Shown here: positions 60,260 to 64,000 of the stretch, piece after piece
Position numbering within the stretch: position 1 is the first letter of the stretch
How the letters are laid out: each line of letters starts with the position of its first letter
NCBI RefSeq assembly: GCF_009674775.1
Contig: NZ_WKKE01000005.1
Coordinates: 1-64,000 of the forward strand
Source of the DNA: Flavobacterium sp. LC2016-23
GTDB taxonomy: Bacteria > Bacteroidota > Bacteroidia > Flavobacteriales > Flavobacteriaceae
Direction: 5' to 3'
DNA: 64,000 bases
Made by a program: the position numbers and the translations under genes
The notes under the pieces: model-generated
The model's database searches: none
Told to the model about the DNA's origin: nothing
The model's input: the letters and a program-made list of their open reading frames with translations, nothing else

Positions 60260-61393
60260 ATGAAAAAAGTCATTTTCAAAATAACACTTTTTACTCTATT
60301 ATTAAGTTTTACTAGTGGTTTCAGCCAAAACTTACCCTTATCAAAAGAAGCTAAAATAAGCGTTATTACCTGTGGTCTCGGCAACGAAAGCTATTCCTTT
60401 TTTGGTCATACTGCTATTCGCGTAGCTGATCCGGTAAATAATATTGATGTCGTTTATAATTATGGCAATTTTGATTTCAGGACTCCCAATTTCGTGGCAA
60501 AATTTGCAAAAGGTGACTTACAATATTTTGTAAGTGCACGCTCATTTCCTGAATTTTTAAGTGATTATACCTATGAAAAAAGAAGCGTTTATGAGCAGGA
60601 ATTACTGATTTCTCCTGATTTGAAACAAGCTCTTTTTGATAAATTAAACAGCACTCTGTTTTCTGAAGATCGTTATTATACTTATAAATTTATTGACAAG
60701 AACTGTACTTCGATGGTAGTAGATGTGATCAATTCTACTTTAGGACAGGATGCAGTTGTAAAAAAGGGAGACACAGACATCACGTACCGATCTATTTTAT
60801 ACCCGTACTTTGACGGGCATTTTTATGAAAAACTGGGCACCAGCATTATTTTTGGTACAAAAGTCGATCAATTGGGAACGAAAATATTTTTACCTTTTGA
60901 GTTAAAGAACAGTTTAGAAAAAACTACTTTCCAAAACCAGCCTTTGGTGAGCAAAAGCAAGACTATTTTAAGTTTCGAAAAAGAAACGCCTTCCTCCTGG
61001 TGGAATAATGTGTATACATATCTTTTTATACTGGCTTTTGTTGTTTTAGCTCATAATAAAACAGTAGACAAGATTTACCTTTTGATCTTGTCGTTAATCG
61101 GAATCCTTTTTGTTATTGTCGGATTTTATTCGCTTCACCTCGAACTTTCGATGAATTACAACACGCTTTTATTGAGTCCTTTTTTACTGATCTTAATTTT
61201 TCTTTCTATTGCAAAAAACAAAAGATGGACGTACCGTTTTTCTGTTTTACATTTAATTTTCCTTGTCGTTTATGCCATCTTTATGATTAATAAGGCACAC
61301 TTTTTAATTGTCCTGCCCATGATAATTACAAGTGGTTTTGTTCTGGTAAGAGTCGCGATTCGAAATAAAAAGCGTATTCCGATTATTATCTAA
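60260..61393 (+). CDS. DUF4105 / Lnb-type protein, candidate lipoprotein N-acyltransferase
   Basis: A 377-residue protein with a signal peptide (LSFTSGFSQ), an N-terminal domain of about 200 residues with SYSFFGHTAIRV, NYGNFDFRTPNFVAKFAKG and YKFIDKNCTSMVVDVIN, and four to five C-terminal membrane segments. The N-terminal domain matches DUF4105, a family recently connected with lipoprotein N-acylation (Lnb) in Bacteroidota; the conserved His and Cys in the motifs above are the likely active residues. Function in this organism is inferred. It ends two bases from the converging glycosylphosphotransferase gene. Confidence 0.82.
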   Translation: MKKVIFKITLFTLLLSFTSGFSQNLPLSKEAKISVITCGLGNESYSFFGHTAIRVADPVNNIDVVYNYGNFDFRTPNFVAKFAKGDLQYFVSARSFPEFLSDYTYEKRSVYEQELLISPDLKQALFDKLNSTLFSEDRYYTYKFIDKNCTSMVVDVINSTLGQDAVVKKGDTDITYRSILYPYFDGHFYEKLGTSIIFGTKVDQLGTKIFLPFELKNSLEKTTFQNQPLVSKSKTILSFEKETPSSWWNNVYTYLFILAFVVLAHNKTVDKIYLLILSLIGILFVIVGFYSLHLELSMNYNTLLLSPFLLILIFLSIAKNKRWTYRFSVLHLIFLVVYAIFMINKAHFLIVLPMIITSGFVLVRVAIRNKKRIPIII

Positions 61394-61395
61394 AA

Positions 61396-62790
61396 TTATT
61401 GTCCCCGGTAGAATACAATTGTTGTGATGGTTTTAAAAGTAATACTCACGTCCAGAAAAACACTTCTGTGCTTGATATAATACAAATCATACTGCAATTT
61501 TATCAGACTTTCTTCTATGGACTCACCATACGAATAATTAACCTGTGCCCAGCCGGTAAGGCCTGGTTTTATAACGTGTCTTGTTTCGTAAAAAGGCATT
61601 CGCTGCGCAATTTCTTGAACAAAAAACGGACGCTCGGGCCTTGGTCCGATTACGGCCATATCTCCAATAATGACATTGAAAAACTGCGGCAATTCATCTA
61701 TTCTGGATTTACGCATAAATTTTCCAAATGGCGTAATTCGTTTATCATTTGAAGTTGCAAAAACCACTCCTTCCGATTCCGAGTTTTCAACCATTGTTCT
61801 AAACTTATAGATTTTAAAAATAACTCCGTTTTTACCTACTCTTTCCTGCGTGTAAAACAAGCTTCCTTTATTCCCGATTTTATTTCCAATAAAAATAAAA
61901 GGAATAAGGGCTAAACAGATTAACAAACCAATAGATGAAAACAGGAATTCAAGAAAGCGTACTAAAAACAGGTATAATTTATTGTTATTGCTTCGGCTAA
62001 AAGGGAAAAACCGATAAAAATCGCGTGAAATATAGTGTACGGGAATACGTTGTGTTTTACTTTCGTAAACCTGCGTATATTCTCTAATTACGTTTCCGGA
62101 TTCTAATAAATGTAATATGGTCTGATACAAATCTGTGGTGATCCCATCAGTGTTCTGGGAAGCAATTACAATTTCCGAGATGCTGTTTTTTGAAACAAAA
62201 TCTTCCAGATCTTCCTTTTTGATTTCTTTTATATAATGAAAATCTAAGTTTTCATTAGAAACGGAATCTGAGTTTACAAATCCCACTATTTTATAATGCG
62301 GATCTACATTTTCAAGTCCCAAAACCAATTCTTCCAACTGATTCTGATTACATATTAAAACAACATTTTGGATAAACCGGTGAGAAGCCAGGAAATAGAC
62401 GTACAAGTATCGCCAGATTAACAGGGAAAAAAGAACCGTAAAATAAAATATCACAATTGCACTTCTGTGCTTAGGCAATTCCGGTGATAAAATGGGCGTC
62501 AGTAAATAAAAAATTACGGTTGTGCTTACCGTAAAGATGGTGCTTTTAAGAATTTGAAACTGATTGCTGGCGACCTGTAAATTATACATTTCGAAAATAG
62601 ATCCGAACATGTATATATAAAAGATCAATACGATTTCCCAATAATAATTGGCATTTGAAAATATAAAGTATTTAAAATCAGTGGTTACACTTAGCAAAAA
62701 AAGTGTACCGAGGACAAATACTGCATCTAATATATGAAGCAGTACTTTCCGTTCCGATATCTCGAAATGAATTTTTTTATTTAAAAACAT
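61396..62790 (-). CDS. Undecaprenyl-phosphate sugar phosphotransferase (WcaJ/WbaP-type)
   Basis: A 464-residue initiating glycosylphosphotransferase. Four N-terminal membrane segments and a CoA-binding-like region precede the hydrophobic segment (residues about 270-300) and the catalytic domain: FYTQERVGKNGVIFKIYKFRTM, MRKSRIDELPQFFNVIIGDM and GPRPERPFF, ending with KPGLTGWAQVNY. It loads the first sugar phosphate on the lipid carrier for exopolysaccharide or O-antigen. It lies beside a ligase/polymerase gene at the right edge. A -7 box is at 62828-62835. Confidence 0.94.
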   Translation of the reverse strand: MFLNKKIHFEISERKVLLHILDAVFVLGTLFLLSVTTDFKYFIFSNANYYWEIVLIFYIYMFGSIFEMYNLQVASNQFQILKSTIFTVSTTVIFYLLTPILSPELPKHRSAIVIFYFTVLFSLLIWRYLYVYFLASHRFIQNVVLICNQNQLEELVLGLENVDPHYKIVGFVNSDSVSNENLDFHYIKEIKKEDLEDFVSKNSISEIVIASQNTDGITTDLYQTILHLLESGNVIREYTQVYESKTQRIPVHYISRDFYRFFPFSRSNNNKLYLFLVRFLEFLFSSIGLLICLALIPFIFIGNKIGNKGSLFYTQERVGKNGVIFKIYKFRTMVENSESEGVVFATSNDKRITPFGKFMRKSRIDELPQFFNVIIGDMAVIGPRPERPFFVQEIAQRMPFYETRHVIKPGLTGWAQVNYSYGESIEESLIKLQYDLYYIKHRSVFLDVSITFKTITTIVFYRGQ

Positions 62791-62827
62791 TAGTTCTACA
62801 GTTTAATTTGGGGTAATTAACTCGAAG

Positions 62828-62835
62828 CAAATGTA
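62828..62835 (-). promoter_or_regulatory. Candidate -7 box for the glycosylphosphotransferase gene
   Basis: Minus strand TACATTTG, exact TAnnTTTG match, 37 bases before the ATG. It lies just after the stop of the upstream gene. Confidence 0.45.
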
Positions 62836-62851
62836 TTATAAAAAAAAGGAT

Positions 62852-64000
62852 TTAATCAAGTGAATTTTCAGGTTTTTCAGGAATCTTGATTTGGACCAAA
62901 AGAAGTGCCAAAGCATAAACAAACGCAGGAGCAGCCATTCTCATGGCGGCATGATTAATGGTTAACAGCCAGAAAGCCATAAAAGAAAGGGCAAATATAT
63001 TTTGACGGTTATTCACAAATAACAATAATGGCGTAAATAATAAAATCATTAGATTGATTATACCCAAAGTTCCGTGCTCCGCCACCATTCTCGTAATTTC
63101 ATTGTGAGATGCTGCTTCAATTCCCGTTTCCTCTTTTCTAATCTCTTTGTTTCTTCCGACACCTACACCAAAAACAGGGTTTTCCACAAACATCTGAAGT
63201 TCTGAAGCGATAAGGGTTTCCCTGCCTGATAATTTACTTTTTTTAACTCTTCCTAAAGCATCCTGATTGGAGTATCTTTTATTGATCAATCCGCTGGTTT
63301 GAAACGAAGAATATCCCCAAACCCCGATTCCTGCCAAAAATGTCATTAACATAATCAATCCAATTTTTGACTTAGCTACAGCATTTCCCTGATAATACAA
63401 TATCATTAAAAGCAAAATAATCATAACAACGCCTGTCATTACTCCTCCTCTGGAAAAAGTAACAATTCCCCTAAAAGCAAAAACCATAACAAGGATAGCA
63501 TTCAACGCGATCAAAAATCTGCCTTTCGAATTTAATAATAACTGTACAAAAAAGACAAAAATTCCCAATCCCAAAATGGTAGATACCTGATTGGGACCAA
63601 ATCCGCCTGAAGTGGCGAAATTAGATTCTGTGCTTGTAACAACGTCCCTCACACTTGGAGAATACAAAAAAAGATAAACTGCAATAGAAATCAATGGAAA
63701 GCAAAAAGCCGATATGACTGTTTTCAATCTGTCAAAAGTTATTCTTCTCTGATAACAATAAATAGCAGAAATTCCCAGACAAACCGGGCCCGAGATATTA
63801 AAAGCGATTGCTTTCCTGATATCAGTATCAAAGTTTAAAGAAAAAACAGATATTATAATTCCCGGAATAAGAAGTAAAAAAAAGATCCAGTATATCATTG
63901 CCTTCCTGGAAAAACCAGAATAAACAATGCCGATAAACATAAAGGTCATTACGGCATATTTACCGAATTCATTTAAAAGCACTCCATTTGTCATCCTTAA
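62852..64000 (-). CDS. O-antigen ligase/polymerase family protein (5' end outside window)
   Basis: A membrane protein with about ten hydrophobic segments and the Wzy_C loop FGVGVGRNKEIRKEETG followed by SHNEITRMVAEHGTLGIINL, typical of O-antigen ligases and some polymerases. The first ATG in frame is at 63994, but the frame stays open to the edge (at least two more codons) and the visible N-terminus starts in mid-membrane region, so the true start probably lies further right. It is part of a polysaccharide locus with the downstream glycosylphosphotransferase. Confidence 0.85.
   Translation of the reverse strand, partial: LRMTNGVLLNEFGKYAVMTFMFIGIVYSGFSRKAMIYWIFFLLLIPGIIISVFSLNFDTDIRKAIAFNISGPVCLGISAIYCYQRRITFDRLKTVISAFCFPLISIAVYLFLYSPSVRDVVTSTESNFATSGGFGPNQVSTILGLGIFVFFVQLLLNSKGRFLIALNAILVMVFAFRGIVTFSRGGVMTGVVMIILLLMILYYQGNAVAKSKIGLIMLMTFLAGIGVWGYSSFQTSGLINKRYSNQDALGRVKKSKLSGRETLIASELQMFVENPVFGVGVGRNKEIRKEETGIEAASHNEITRMVAEHGTLGIINLMILLFTPLLLFVNNRQNIFALSFMAFWLLTINHAAMRMAAPAFVYALALLLVQIKIPEKPENSLD

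Overview
The window looks like a chromosomal segment of a Flavobacterium-type member of the Bacteroidota. It is AT-rich, its promoters match the Bacteroidota -7 consensus TAnnTTTG, it carries SusC/SusD and HmuY-type outer-membrane uptake systems and a PorV/PorQ-family protein, and it has the intergenic palindromes made of short words (such as CGCAAAGTTCG) typical of flavobacterial genomes. Assignments rest on reading the sequence; no database search was run.

Layout. 1-3802: a leftward peptide-export operon (C39-peptidase ABC exporter, HlyD-type adaptor) followed by the start of a double-glycine leader peptide cut off by the left edge. 3909-6330: membrane protein / winged-helix regulator / membrane protein, with two copies of the same inverted repeat as candidate operators. 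6400-10330: a GC-rich palindromic element, corA, folD, ffh. 10381-15453: a tandem 180-bp repeat, then an MBOAT acyltransferase with two SGNH hydrolase-like proteins, one with a LysM inside the SGNH fold. 15505-19910: HmuY-like lipoprotein and TonB receptor, divergent from a DUF6607-like secreted protein across a palindromic operator. 19914-25360: a SusC/SusD pair with an odd leader region holding a tiny ORF and an orphan terminator.

25382-39954: mostly housekeeping and envelope genes (argS, a TonB-type outer-membrane protein, cutC, fabH, an S9 peptidase, an ABC ATPase, an OmpA-family and a lipocalin-like lipoprotein, htpG, a DUF4369-like lipoprotein). 39982-43535: palindromic repeats, two identical tRNA-Thr genes, a small helical protein, manA, bcp, queD, idi. 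43770-47713: exported methionine sulfoxide reductases (msrB, msrA), an X-Pro aminopeptidase and a quinone oxidoreductase. 47755-51341: two genes resembling toxin-immunity families (SUKH and possibly DUF6630) and an FAD-dependent dehydrogenase. 51364-57371: repeats, a small conserved gene with a duplicated tail, recQ lacking the zinc cysteines, and a kdsD-tatC-CMD-lptB run. 57384-64000: GH25 lysozyme and pssA, a PorV/PorQ-family protein and a DUF4105/Lnb-type protein, then the edge of a polysaccharide locus (polyprenyl glycosylphosphotransferase and O-antigen ligase/polymerase).

No CRISPR array, insertion sequence, prophage or rRNA operon was seen. The most promising leads are the truncated double-glycine peptide operon at the left edge, the paired operators around the winged-helix regulator, the palindromic divergent haem-type promoter, the LysM-in-SGNH/MBOAT operon and the leader region upstream of susC.
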